A stretch of DNA of 64,000 nucleotides, taken from positions 12,597,167-12,661,166 of the forward strand of contig CM046295.1 of NCBI GenBank assembly GCA_025267735.1. Reading direction: 5' to 3'. Shown here piece after piece: positions 23,731-36,400 of this stretch (its first letter is position 1; each line of letters begins with the position of its first letter). The stretch comes from Mactra quadrangularis. Its lineage: Eukaryota; Mollusca; Bivalvia; Venerida; Mactridae. The notes under the pieces were generated by a model. The model saw only the letters and a program-made list of their open reading frames with translations, searched no databases and was not told the DNA's origin. Position numbers and translations under genes: made by a program.

Positions 23731-25719
23731 TACATGAACTATAATACACAATGTCATCCATAATTACCTTTACACAATTGTAAAAGTGTGATTTGTTTTT
23801 AAATTTTAACCAATACTTTAAAATTAAAAAAAAAATGTCTTTAGATACATGTATAACAAATTGTATGAAGTATCATCTCCCCCTTTCAAATTGTTAGAAC
23901 CTATTTTAAATATCTTAACTTGTTAAAACATCCCAAATAAATATAATTCTATAGTATAAATGAAAAACCAGCTTTTTTACAGTGTAAAGGTACCAATGAA
24001 TAGCACTTGTTCAATCGGGACAAATTTTTAACAACTTTACAGACATAAAAAAATTCCACTAGTTTATATACATAAGTAATATCTTCTTAAAACATGCATC
24101 CTTTTAAAAAAACAAAACAACAATAAACTTGTATGACTCGTAACAATTTTTATAATGTGAAACATACATAATTTTAAGCAGTAAAATGCTAGATCATACA
24201 AAAGTTGGATTGGTCCAGAGTAAAAACTAACAGTCCCTACAAATACAAAAACTATAACTATTTTCAACAATAACAAATGACTTAGTTCATTGAACAACAA
24301 TTTTGATTCCTTTTTATTGCCACCTAATTTGAAAACCCAACAAAAAAACCCACTAATATTCAAACAAAAATTTAAAAAATAATTTGATTTTAGTTCTACA
24401 TGTTTGCAATTCAAAATTTAATAATGTAGTAAATGAAAACCCTCGCAAGTACCTAAAAGTTAATAAATATACATATTTCTTTATATTGCAACAAAACTGA
24501 CCAGACAACATCACAGTCACAAATAAAAACAAAATATGTCATTTTGTTGGTCATTCAGAACACCTCGACCATTCATTGAATGTAAAATCTCCAAAGGATT
24601 TAATGAGGGGTCCACCCAAATTACAGGTTTTTTCTACATACGCGAGGCAAAGCACAGACAAAGAACGCAAAGATTATGCAAAATAGTTCCTATCGTTAAC
24701 ACATAAGGTGTAATAAATACAATTTCTTCACCATACATATGACTAAATCTTGTTCAGCAGATATTATTGAATACTGTATCTAAAATGTATGAACTAAAAA
24801 TGACACATTTATCACTGCCAGGACGATCCTGGATTTGTTAACTTCAACACTGGTTGAAGTATTTTGTTTAGACATGTGATGAAAAGGTAGCTTTAAAATA
24901 TGTATATCTAAGTAAATGGCCGAAGAGTTGGGAATGTTTGTTGGTGTGTTAGTTTTTCATTTCACCGAGGAAGGTTCAGAAATACCAATTACAGCTCATT
25001 GTCAAAATCTGTATAGATCTACAAGTTAAAATATAAAAAAAATACACTGTGAATTCTTGAATATATTTTTCTATTCATTTTTTGTGCTTCTTGTAAACCT
25101 GAGATATGCCTTCATTATCAAAGGCGTTAAGACCTTATATCTTAGTACATAATATTACACAATCGTAAAGACTAAATATGAACAGCCTGGCATGCAAACT
25201 ACAACAGACAATTTTAAACTGTCAAAGATGAAAAAAATTGATCACTTAAAATAATTTTCAACAAAAGTTATAAAACATATATCAACATCATTTTTTTCTA
25301 GGCCAAATGCCTTTTAAGCAGATAAATGTTAGAAAAGTTCATGTAAATGATAGAAAGTTTGAGTCAATATGTATGAATCTTGTGCGTTTTATAAACTGCA
25401 ATGAATGATGTAATATGCCGTTGTTTCACGATTTTATAAAACATATTGTCATGGTATTCACTAATCCAACTCCTTGTTCCAAGAGAGGCTTACATCTCGA
25501 GACATTAACTTAAAATAGTTCTAAAGCAGACTTACATTAACCAATGTTTGACTAGTGTCTAACTTAACACAGAGTTACCCAATAGTAAAATTTTCATGAC
25601 CACATACAACAGAGGTACTGTATGTAGGACCTGCCCAAAGACCTCTGGATTCGTAGTCAAATGCAACAAGAGCACCGCTAGGCAGAGCATTATATGCCCA
25701 AAAGTGTTGGTTTTTTAGT

Positions 25720-25990
25720 CAGTTTTAAGGTAATAGTGACTTTGACCTTGTGACCCCAAAATCAATAGGGGTCTTCTACCCGATATGGACAATCATCCTA
25801 TGAAGTTTGAATATTGTGGACCAAATGGAACTTAAGTTATGCTTCGGTAACTGTTTTCAGTTTTAAGGTAATGGTGACCTTTGACCTTGTGACCCCAAAA
25901 TCAATAGGGGTCTTCTACCCGATATGGACAATCATCCTATGAAGTTTGAATATTGTGGGCCAAATGGAACTTAAGTTATGCTCCGGAAAC
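25720..25990. repeat. tandem duplication of a ~132-bp unit
   Basis: Two nearly identical units contain GACCTTGTGACCCCAAAATC, AATAGGGGTCTTCTACCCGA and ATGGACAATCATCCTATGAAG. The second has GGTGACCTTTGACCTTGTGA where the first has AGTGACTTTGACCTTGTGA. It ends near GACGGACGCCAGGGGGTAT. Similar phrasing is common in bivalve interspersed repeats. Confidence 0.8.
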
Positions 25991-26250
25991 CAAATTGCTA
26001 ACAGACGGACGCCAGGGGGTATAACATAACATGCCCAAAATTCTTTCGGGCAAACAAAAATGACAAGCCTAATTGGGATGGTTTTCATGCATCATGTCAT
26101 TTTCAGTATAGTGCAATAAAAACAAAGCATTCAAATGGCTTTTTAATGATCATGCCCTGGTGAAGCCCATACTTGACCAAAAACGTTACAAAATGTAACA
26201 CATCAAAATAAGTCTTAAAGTGGGTCTAAATTATTTTATGTTTTATACCC

Positions 26251-26509
26251 TGGTTAACATTGTGTCGGCACAATTATTCTATAGTGGCCAAGGCCCTAAC
26301 CTAGTTTTCCTGAACTCTGGTCCATAACCAGTACTCTCCTACCTTTCCATAAAGCCAGCATCTATTTTCCTTATTAATAGAGGTAAATGGACACTATTGT
26401 TAAATTTTCATGGAAGGGTATAACCACCCAGGGTGGGATTCGAAACCTCTACACTGTTTGTGACACTACATTTGAAATGCTGACGAGCTACCAACTGTGC
26501 TACAGAATA
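26251..26509 (-). mobile_element. tRNA-derived SINE, family A, diverged
   Basis: Read on the - strand, a box A-like CTGTAGCACAGTTGGTAGC and a box B-like GTTTCGAATCCCACC precede the family A body (ACCCTTCCATGAAAATTTAAC). It is clearly older than the copies at 7971 and 10491. Confidence 0.75.
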
Positions 26510-26779
26510 AGGTTTCCTAATAACTCAGTGTATTGTTAATTGTGATCAATACATTAAAATCCTGAATATAAATATGCTAAAACCTGTTACAATACTTCAC
26601 AAAGGCAATAAAACTACAAAATCCACTACATACATGGACATTTTTACCCATTAAGAACCTAAACTTTAACATTTCTGCCCAATAAAATCATGGAGTTGCA
26701 ATTAGTTATATGAATACACTTCTATCCATTTTATCCCCACATCCAAGAAAATTTCAAACAATGTTTAATCTGATGTCAG

Positions 26780-27100
26780 TAACCAAAGTTTTTAACCACT
26801 ATTCCATTCAATGTCTGACACTAAGTTTTTTACCACTTTTCCATTCAATGTCTGACACCAAAGTTTTTTACCACTTTTCCATTCAATGTCTGACACTAAG
26901 TTTTTTACCACTTTTCCATTCAATGTCTGACACTAAGTTTTTTACCACTTTTCCATTCAATGTCTGACACCAAAGTTTTTTACCACTTTTCCATTCAATG
27001 TCTGACACTAAGTTTTTTACCACTTTTCCATTCAATGTCTGACATCAAAGTTTTAACCACTATTCCATTCTATGCCTGACATCAAAGTTTTAAACCACTT
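26780..27100. repeat. 37/38-bp minisatellite
   Basis: The unit is AAGTTTTTTACCACTTTTCC plus ATTCAATGTCTGACACT, about seven copies. Alternating variants (ACACTAAG 37 bp, ACACCAAAG 38 bp) suggest duplication of pairs of units. It lies about 320 bases beyond the MGAT1 stop codon, probably in its 3' UTR. The small open frame over it is a by-product of the repeat. Confidence 0.92.
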
Positions 27101-27414
27101 CAGTTCAATAACTTCATGCATAACATCAAAATGTTTATCCACTTCATGCCAGACACCACGCTTGGAATAACAAGTTTCCATCCCCTTTGTAACACCAAAC
27201 CCACTAGACATGATTTAGCTATTATCAAAGCAAGCTGAGCATACATTATTATTATAAAACACACAGTACAAAAACCAATGCTGATCACAGTTAGAAAATA
27301 CTTAGAACATTCATAAGTTACATGGTTGCTTAATATGAAGACTTTACTTCTATTGTCATTAGCAACTAAGGAACTTATTATTTTAAAACTAGAAATAATA
27401 CATAAACAGGCTCG

Positions 27415-30400
27415 TCAGCTCCATGAAGGGTCGTAACCATTCCAGTTTGGCAAGGGAGCAACGTGGACCCTTTGACCTTTGTAGTTAAAACTGACCACTC
27501 CTCTATATGCTGTTCTTTCAACTCCAGCCTGTAAAATTAAAGGTAAATTAATAAATGTATGATGCTTGACACAGCATTTCAATAATTTTCAGTCCCTACT
27601 GACAGACTTAGTAGCCACTCGGCTAGCTCAGTTGGTAGCATGCAAGTCTACTGATTGAGGGGTCTTGGGTTCTATTCCTGGGCTGGGCATACTTTCAGGG
27701 AGCTTGGTCATGAAATTATTTCTATGGCCATTCTCCCTTATACCAATGATTTTTAAATATGAAGGGCAGTTGTCAGCCACTGACGAAAGTATGCACCTAG
27801 TAGTTGGTTAACGGCTTAATCCAGAGATTTAGCCTTTCCATGAACAGTGAGTAGGTTGACTGACCGCCGTTATATGACCTATACAATGTGTTGCTAAGGC
27901 TTTACAACCCAACAAAAACAAAAAAACAATCTTAATTGGTCTCACATTCAAATAAATGGAGTGGGTGTGGCCGAGTGGTTACATGTACAACGTTGGACAG
28001 GTAATCATTGGAAAGCTAGCTTTGCGTTGGTTCAAATCTTATCCAAAACATTGTTTCCTTGAGCAAGACACTATTCTACTAGCTCAGTCGTTGGGGACTA
28101 GGAAATGGACACAAAAAAGATAAATCTAAGTTGTAAGAACTTGTTTTACAAAGCTAAAATAAATTGGTATAATCATAAACACATTCATATAACCACAGCA
28201 TAGAAATTGTAAAAAAATGACTCTGTAATTTAAATCATTATCATTGACATGGCATAACAGCAACTTGAGTGATTATGTATAGTCTATAGAATGACATAAA
28301 AAATGCTACTCCTTAAAAATACTTGAGTAGCAAAGTTGGGTACATGGTGCTTGTTAGACAAGTCAGTTGTGAACAAGTCTACTGATCAAGGAATTGTAGG
28401 TTTGATTCCTAGGCAGGGCATACTTTTGCGTGACGAGCTTGGTCATGAAAAAATGTATTGCTGCAATGTTGAACCCCCCCCCCCCCCCCAAAAAAAAAAT
28501 TGAAACTTTATACAATACCTTAAAATCGTCCATAATTCCTAACTTCTTGGCAGCTAATTTGAATTCATCTTTATTTCTATATGTTACTCGTACTTCAGAC
28601 ATTCCTTCGGATTTACCAGTATATACATCGGCCAATGAGACCTCTGGTATATTGTATATGAATGATTGAAATGCAGGGTCATATGTCTCCTGAAAAAAAC
28701 AACACCACAGAGATTAATGAATAATTGTTTTTCAATGATGAAAAAAAACATGACAGGCCAACAATTAAAAAAAAAATACTTAGTTTAACCATGACTCAGC
28801 ATTGATTTTATTGGAAGGTTACCTCGCTAAACAAAAAAGCTTTAATTTCAATTTGCCAAACCAATGTTAACTAGTTAGATACCCAAACCCAAATATAGGT
28901 TGTCAGAGGCATTAGGACAACTTATAAAAGTCAAGACCTTTACAGGAATACTAAATTATAAGCATATCTTAGTCTCATATTAACATCAATAAAAGTATTT
29001 TACCAGACATTATGAGATGTTGTCAAGTTGGCATTAAATATTCAGACAAAGAGTATGAGAAGCAATTTTCATCTGAAAGCATAAGCAAAAACTCAACAAA
29101 ATAGGGGTCAGTAAAACCAGTCGTAGGGGACAGTCTGTTGACACCTTTTAATAACAGTGGGAGAAGGTTCAAAGATATGGGCAAAAGCTCCCTTGTTATG
29201 GATCAACACTCCAAGTCATGGACAAAAACTTCAGGTAAGCTTTCATAAATATTTTGTGTTGAATATCAAAATACTCAAATTATAAACAAAAAACTTTTTA
29301 ACTTACCTTGACTAAATATGACAAATCTTTCTTTGTAAAAGGCACATACTTGTCATTGAGTTTAATGAATTTCAAATGTTTCTCAAAGAATAGGCCCCTG
29401 AAAAAATATACAATAAAATAACATGGCAATATATCCAGGAATTTCCCAAAACCCTGAAAGCCTCTTGTAAAGAGCTGAAATCATTACATAAATATGTTGG
29501 ATAATTTCAATTTGAAAAATGTATTATTTCAAGGTCAGATTACTCTTCAACGTCTGCTCTAATGTTTTGTCATTTATTAGATCCTTCTTGTTTATTTTGA
29601 CCAGCATTAACAAATTGATTTAATTCATGACAAATTTATGAAAAGTTCCACAGCTCTTAAAACTTTCATCTCTCAATGCTGTGCTCTGATTGCCCCTGAC
29701 AACCTATATTTAGGTTCAGGAAACCTACTACTACTAGTATAGCAGTATACATTTGGTTTGGGCAACTGTATACTGGTTGTCCAATCAGACAACTTACATT
29801 AAACATTAATGTTGAGACCTGTCAATTTTTTTAGCAGAGGAAAATCAGAGTTACTTTTGATAATGGGATTTTAAAAATTAATGTCCAGACCTGGCTATGT
29901 AAATATTGATTTTTTCTTGTTGGGTTTTTATACTGTAGCAACACATTGTTTAGGTCATATAATGATGGTCAGTCAACCTACCCACTGTTCTTAAAAAGGC
30001 TATATTTCTGGCTTTAGCTGTTAACCATCTACTAGGCCCATATTTTTGTCAGTGACTGACAGCTGCCCTACATGATAAAGAATCATTGGTAAGAGGGAGA
30101 ATGGTCGTAGAAATTATTTCTTGACCAAGCTCTTCAAGACTGCTCCGTCTTGGAATTGAACCCACGACTCCTCGATCAGAAGACTTGCATGCAACCAACT
30201 GAGCTAGCTGGGCAGCTGTGCATATTGCTATAAATCAAACATTAACTTACTTGCTAACTCCAACTTTACCAAATGTACTTGTTCTACTTATTTCTGGTCT
30301 GATACATGATCTGTTCTTTCTTTGATCAGGATGTCTCATCCAGTCATCCCAAAATCTGAAATAATACATTATTACCATGATCATCTTAAACAATTGTGGT

Positions 30401-33400
30401 ATTTTACTGTGCTTTATGTCATGTATTGTTCCATTAAACTTTCATTAGGTCCAAGATAAATATAAGCAATATGTTAAAATATGGAGTCAGATTTAATGAC
30501 ATAATACATCTAAATATTGATTTAACTATATCACTACAAAAAAAAACATTTTTTTTATAAAATGGAAAATGTTGGGTGTAAAAAGTTGAGCAGACCACTT
30601 GAATTCTAAGTCAGTAGACAAACAGTGACTTAGTGGTAAGGGTCCACTGCATGTATGTAAAATCAATATATTCTACATACGCTTCAGGCCATTTAGGTCC
30701 AAGTTCTTTCCACATATCAATATCCATCATCCATCCAAGACCAGGGAAGAAATCTGTCCTGTGTAATAACTCTAAAATAAAAAAACACAAGTAACAGTAC
30801 ATATTATAGATATTATTCGTGTTAGATTTATTTTTTCTTGACCAACTTGCCCAGGGGGTAAGTAAAACCTGACATTAACTTGTCCCCAGTACTTTTCGGT
30901 TGCCCCCAACATCTATTTCTGCCATTTTTATTACTGAATAAATACTTAGACACTATTACCTTTAACATTTTATTTTCCGTTAATTAAGAAATATTTTATT
31001 TTTGCATTACAATACTAAAACTTTGAAAGAATGACTAGTTGGAGAACAAAATAATTATCAAAGTCAGTCAGAGAACAACCAACAAAACACTCGAATAAGG
31101 ACTTTTTTGCCAAATTGGGTTTTAAGTCCCAAAATGCTGATTTGCCCAGCAGAACATGCTAGATTCTATCAGTAGCTTCTGGCGTATCATGACAGCCCTA
31201 CTTTTGACCTATTTAATTGTTGCCAAGTTCCTGGTCCCAGTTTCACGAAAAAACTCAAGTTTGTACTCAAACTCAACCTAATGTTTTGATCATTAATTTC
31301 ACTCATATAATCAATCTTCCAACAAATGTAGTATCATTAGAAACCCCAATAGTGATTCAAAAGCCATATTATATAAAATAAAACTGATTTACATGTTTGG
31401 ATAAGGTTTAATTTAATGTTATTGAATTGAGTCTGTTAATGAACTGTTGAGTTTAGTCTCAAGTGAAAACTGAGTTTGTGGCTTTAAGTTTATAGTAAAA
31501 CCCATGATATTTTATGCTGAAACATTTTAAATATCTTCATTATTTTCATCATCTAATAACAACCATTTTAACAACAATTACATGCTATTTAGAGGCCAAA
31601 AACACTTGAGTCTGTTATTGAGTTCGTACTTAAGTTTGTTTGTGAAACTGGGGCCTGGTTATAATGACATCATGAGACTTTTCTTTCATAGAATATTGTT
31701 GAAATTCAAATGTCTGTGGTGCATACATTTACCCACAGGAAAAAATACACAGTATTGATAATAGTATCAGTTGAATAATCTCTGTACATAGATATGGTTA
31801 ATTATTTTTAATAAGCATAAGAACAAAAATACTGTAATGTGTATTTAAATCGGGGGGATTAATGTTTGCATCACTGAAACTTGAATGAGTTTAAGATAAC
31901 AAAACTCTACCTGGATCATCTTTGACCATTCCTTGTTTACCGTTATCATTCCAAGCAGATACACACCATAGTGACTTGTCAACTTTTAATACTTTATATG
32001 TCGCTTCAAAGTATTCAAAGAAATCAGGTGAAACATCCAAGTCATCTGAAATTAATAAAATATTTTGTGGTTACACATACCATGAAATGTCAAGTGACAT
32101 AACACATGTCTAACACATACCATGAAATTTCAAGGAACACAACACATGTTTAACACATACCATGAAATTTCAAGTGACACAACACTGGTCTAACACATAC
32201 CATGAAATGTCAAGTGACATAACACATGTCTAACACATACCATGAAATGTCAAGGAACACAACACTTGTCTAACACATACCATGAAAGTCAAGGAACACA
32301 ACATTTGTCTAACACATACCATGAAATGTCAAGTGACATAACACATGTCTAACACATACCATGAAATTTCAAGGAACACATCACATGTCTAACACATATC
32401 ATGAAATTTCAAGGAACACAACACTTGTCTAACACATACCATGAAAGTCAAGGAACACAACATTTGTCTAACACATACCATGAAATGTCAAGGAACACAA
32501 CATTTGTCTAACACATACCATGAAATTTCAAGGAACACAACATTTGTCTAACACATACCATGAAATGTCAAGGAACAAAACACATGTCTAACACATACTA
32601 TGAAATGTCAAGGAACACAACATTTGTCTAACACATACCATGAAATGTCAAGGAACACAACACTTGTCTAACACATACCATGAAATGTCAAGGAACACAA
32701 CACTTGTCTAACACATACCATGAAATTTCAAGGAACACAACATTTGTCTTACACATACCATGAAATGTCAAGGAGCACAACACTTGTCTAACACATACCA
32801 TGAAATTTCAAGGAACACAACACTTGTCTAACACATACCATGAAATTTCAAGTGACACAACACTGGTCTAACACATACCATGAAATTTCAAGTGACACAA
32901 CACTTGTCTAACACATACCATGAAATTTCAAGGATTACAACATTTGCCTAACACATACCATGAAATTTCAAGGAACACATCACTTGTCTAGAACTGTCAT
33001 TGGTCTCCAATGTTATCGACCATCGGCGATATCAATATATCGAGAAATAAATATTAACGATACATCAATATACATCAATACATTCACTGCGGTACTCTAC
33101 AAATCATTTATGTTGTCATTTACTCATAATAGATGTATATTTGTCATGAAAGTTATACCTTGGTATCCTGCATTTAACTGTTAATAGTTGGTAAAAAGTA
33201 TTTGTATTGATTATAAATAAAAAACCAGATCTATCACAAATTGTTTTGACTGTTCTATATGAAATTTTATAAAGGGATGATGACTCAATCCACAGTTAAC
33301 TGGCTAAATTTGAAGACTGCAACCACCATGGACTTTTCCATAACCGTAGCATATTTAACGAAGGTTTACAGTTACTTTTTGTCCCACAAACAAAGTGTTA

Positions 33401-36400
33401 ACAAAAGAGCACATGCTTATATTTGTAGGTATTGTTATTCAAATAAAAAGGTCACACTCGGAATGGTCCATTGAAACTAAACTAAAAACTCTTACCTTCC
33501 ACAATAATGACAGCAGAATGATTAAACGTATGAAAGACTTGGTTTAATGCCCACTTGTAATGTCTGGATATTTTAAAATAACCTTCAAACTTTCTTTGTG
33601 GCCAAGGTACATTTATCTTGCTTAAATCTGGTTGCTGAAAGATTAAAAGTGCATAAATTAATGTATGCAAACACCTGGTGAATGTAATTTATTAATACTG
33701 CCAGGGTACTAGACAATTTTTGGGGACAGGTACCCGTACCCTCAGGTAGGGGAATTTTGCATCATTTCAAGACAATATGGGGAATTTTCAGTCCTCTCAT
33801 AGATATGTATGGTTGTGACCTTTACCAGTCACTTTTACTCAGAACACTTTTCTACCATTGATTCGAATAGCTAGTCAAGATTGTGACTGAAGAATGACAA
33901 ATAAAATTTTTAATTAAATTTTGAGAGGAATTTTTATCTGAGATAGGGGAAATAAACATATGATTTTGAGAGGGGAATGGGGCCCATATTCAGCCCAAAA
34001 ATATACCAAATGAGTGCCCTGACTGCATAAATTTAAATGCAGTGATCACACATTTTAGATTATTTAACGACGACCAGTAAACCTATATTTCCTGTACACT
34101 AGTCTATTACAAATACCAGCCCTTCCACAAAGCTGGCAACTTCTCCATAAACTTCATTAATGAAGAAAAAATGACATTTTTGTCAAATTTTCATGGTAAG
34201 GTAAAACCAACCTGGCAGGATTCGAACCCATACCCCTATATGATGCAAGATTTGTAATCCAGGCACACAACAACTCACTACAGACCATGGTCAATTATAA
34301 TTTTTACAATTTTTTAGCTCAATCTTAAAACAAGATCTTAAAACTTAAATTAATCACTCTTAAGTCTACATGGCGAAGTCGGACATGGGGTTTTGATCGA
34401 GTATATAAACACGGGATTATACAAAGAATGAAAAGGGCAATTTCCCAACCATTTACCAATCATAAGATAACATAACCAGATTAGATATACTTCATTTGCA
34501 CTAACTGCATTGTCTGCTAGCTAACACTTAAAGAGGACTACTTTGATTGTAATGTGAACTTTCAATTTAATAGCTATTGCATGGCCTAACGTAGTGGTCC
34601 ACAGCGATTATAATGAGAATTTGCTACAGTGTGAAACTAAACATGGGGAAACCTCATGTAAAAAGTAAAGCACTATACACTATGACAAGAAATGTAATGT
34701 GGAAACCACATTAAAGCCATATTTAAAAACTTTGACGCTAAAATTACAATGGGATATAATTCCTTTATAAAGGCAGGTAGAGTTGTGGTTACTGTCTAAT
34801 TCTGTTAATGGCATGGTATGTTATCATTATTTGAAGTTTCATAAAGATCTGACAGTAAATGGCAGAAATATATGGTAAAGAAAAACTTAAACGCTATTGT
34901 AAATGATGCCCAACCGCCCACCTGCCCGGGTTTCGCCAATTTATAAGCTGAATTTTTTAGTTGAAAAATCTGGCTAATAAACCTGTGGTATAAAATGTAC
35001 CTTTATATGTGCTATACCATGTTCTGTGACATATTTACTGATCATATCAGCAGTAGCTTTGTGACCACAATCTTGACTTACAATAATAGGAAATTTCTTT
35101 TCATCTGGTCTGTATCTACAAGTATATGAAATTATGATAATACAGGTATATGTTAGAGTAAATATACAAGTAGTCTAACAAGGTTATCAAAGCTTGACAC
35201 CAATTAGGTTGTCTGGTTGGCCAACTTGCTATACATCTTACAAAAATAGAATCTTTTGAAGAAAACCATATAAAAATCTAGGAACTTATCTGAAACATTT
35301 AACTTGTATCAAAAAGAAATATTGGGTTAAGGAAAGTGGTATGAAAGAAATTATTTCTAATACACCAAATCTGAGTAAACACAGCTATCCATCAAAGTAG
35401 CTCATCATGAGCCCTCCATGCTAGAATAATACAGCTGATAAGGTGTATATGAGTTAACAAAGACAAAATATTATGTTTTGAACCCTGACTTACTCAAGTA
35501 CAAGATCAAAAATTTGCTTGAGTATAAAACCTAAACTTACTTAAGTACAAAACCTTAACTCACTTGAGAACAATATCATAACTTACTTGAGTACAAGAAC
35601 AGAAACAAAAACTTACTTGAGCACAAAAACCTAAACTTCATTGAGTACAACACCCAAACTTATTAGAGAAAAAGTTCTGAACTTACTTGAGAACAAGATC
35701 TGAACTAACTCAAGTACAACAACCGAACTTATCAGAGCAAATGATTTAAACTTACTTAAGTACAATTTACTAGAGTATAAGATTTATATGTACAAGAGTA
35801 CAAGATCTATATGTACTTGAGTACAAGATCTAAACATACTTAAGTATAAGATTTAAACTTACTTGAGTACAAGATCTAAACATACATAAGTATAAGATTT
35901 AAACTTACTTGAGTACAAGATCTAAACATACTTAAGTATAAGATTTAAACTTACTTGAGTACAAGATCTAAACATACTTAAGTATAAGATTTAAACTTAC
36001 TTGAGTACAAGATCTAAACATACATAAGTATAAGATTTAAACTTACTTGAGTACAAGATCTAAACATACTTCAGTATAAGATTTAAACTTACTTGAGTAC
36101 AAGATCTAAACATACTTCAGTATAAGATTTAAACTTACTTGAGTACAAGATCTAAACATACTTCAGTATAAGATTTAAACTTACTTGAGTACAAGATCTA
36201 AGCTTCTTCTCACAGCCTCGGCTCTATCACAAGCAATCATTAAAACAGGTAGTATTACATTGTTTGTATCCATTTTATCATATGTTAATCTGTTCCCAGA
36301 ATTCCCTGTTCCATTTGGTGAACCATCTTTAGGTAGACCTTGGCTTACTACATGGTTAGACACTTTCTTTTGTTTCAGTTCTATAATAGAAAAAGATTTT

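Larger units (their letters stand above)
22517..27414 (-). other. presumed MGAT1 3' UTR / downstream sequence
   Basis: This is AT-rich sequence with no coding exon. It contains a Tc1-like MITE (23357-23730), a tandem 132-bp duplication (25720-25990), a family A SINE (26251-26509, -) and a 37-bp minisatellite (26780-27100). The longest open frame (24064-24414, -) is low-complexity and shows no family similarity. That the whole span is transcribed is inference from the signal at 22511. Confidence 0.4.

Noticed and set aside
24064..24414. 116-codon minus-strand open frame, the joint second longest in the window
   Set aside because: Phe/Leu/Lys-rich translation of AT-rich sequence with no family similarity or splice sites; lies in the presumed MGAT1 3' UTR.
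28476..28499. Poly-C/poly-A run as an assembly gap or functional element
   Set aside because: A simple homopolymer tract inside an intron next to a SINE fragment; similar G or C runs occur at 52.8, 53.0, 57.7 and 58.75 kb.
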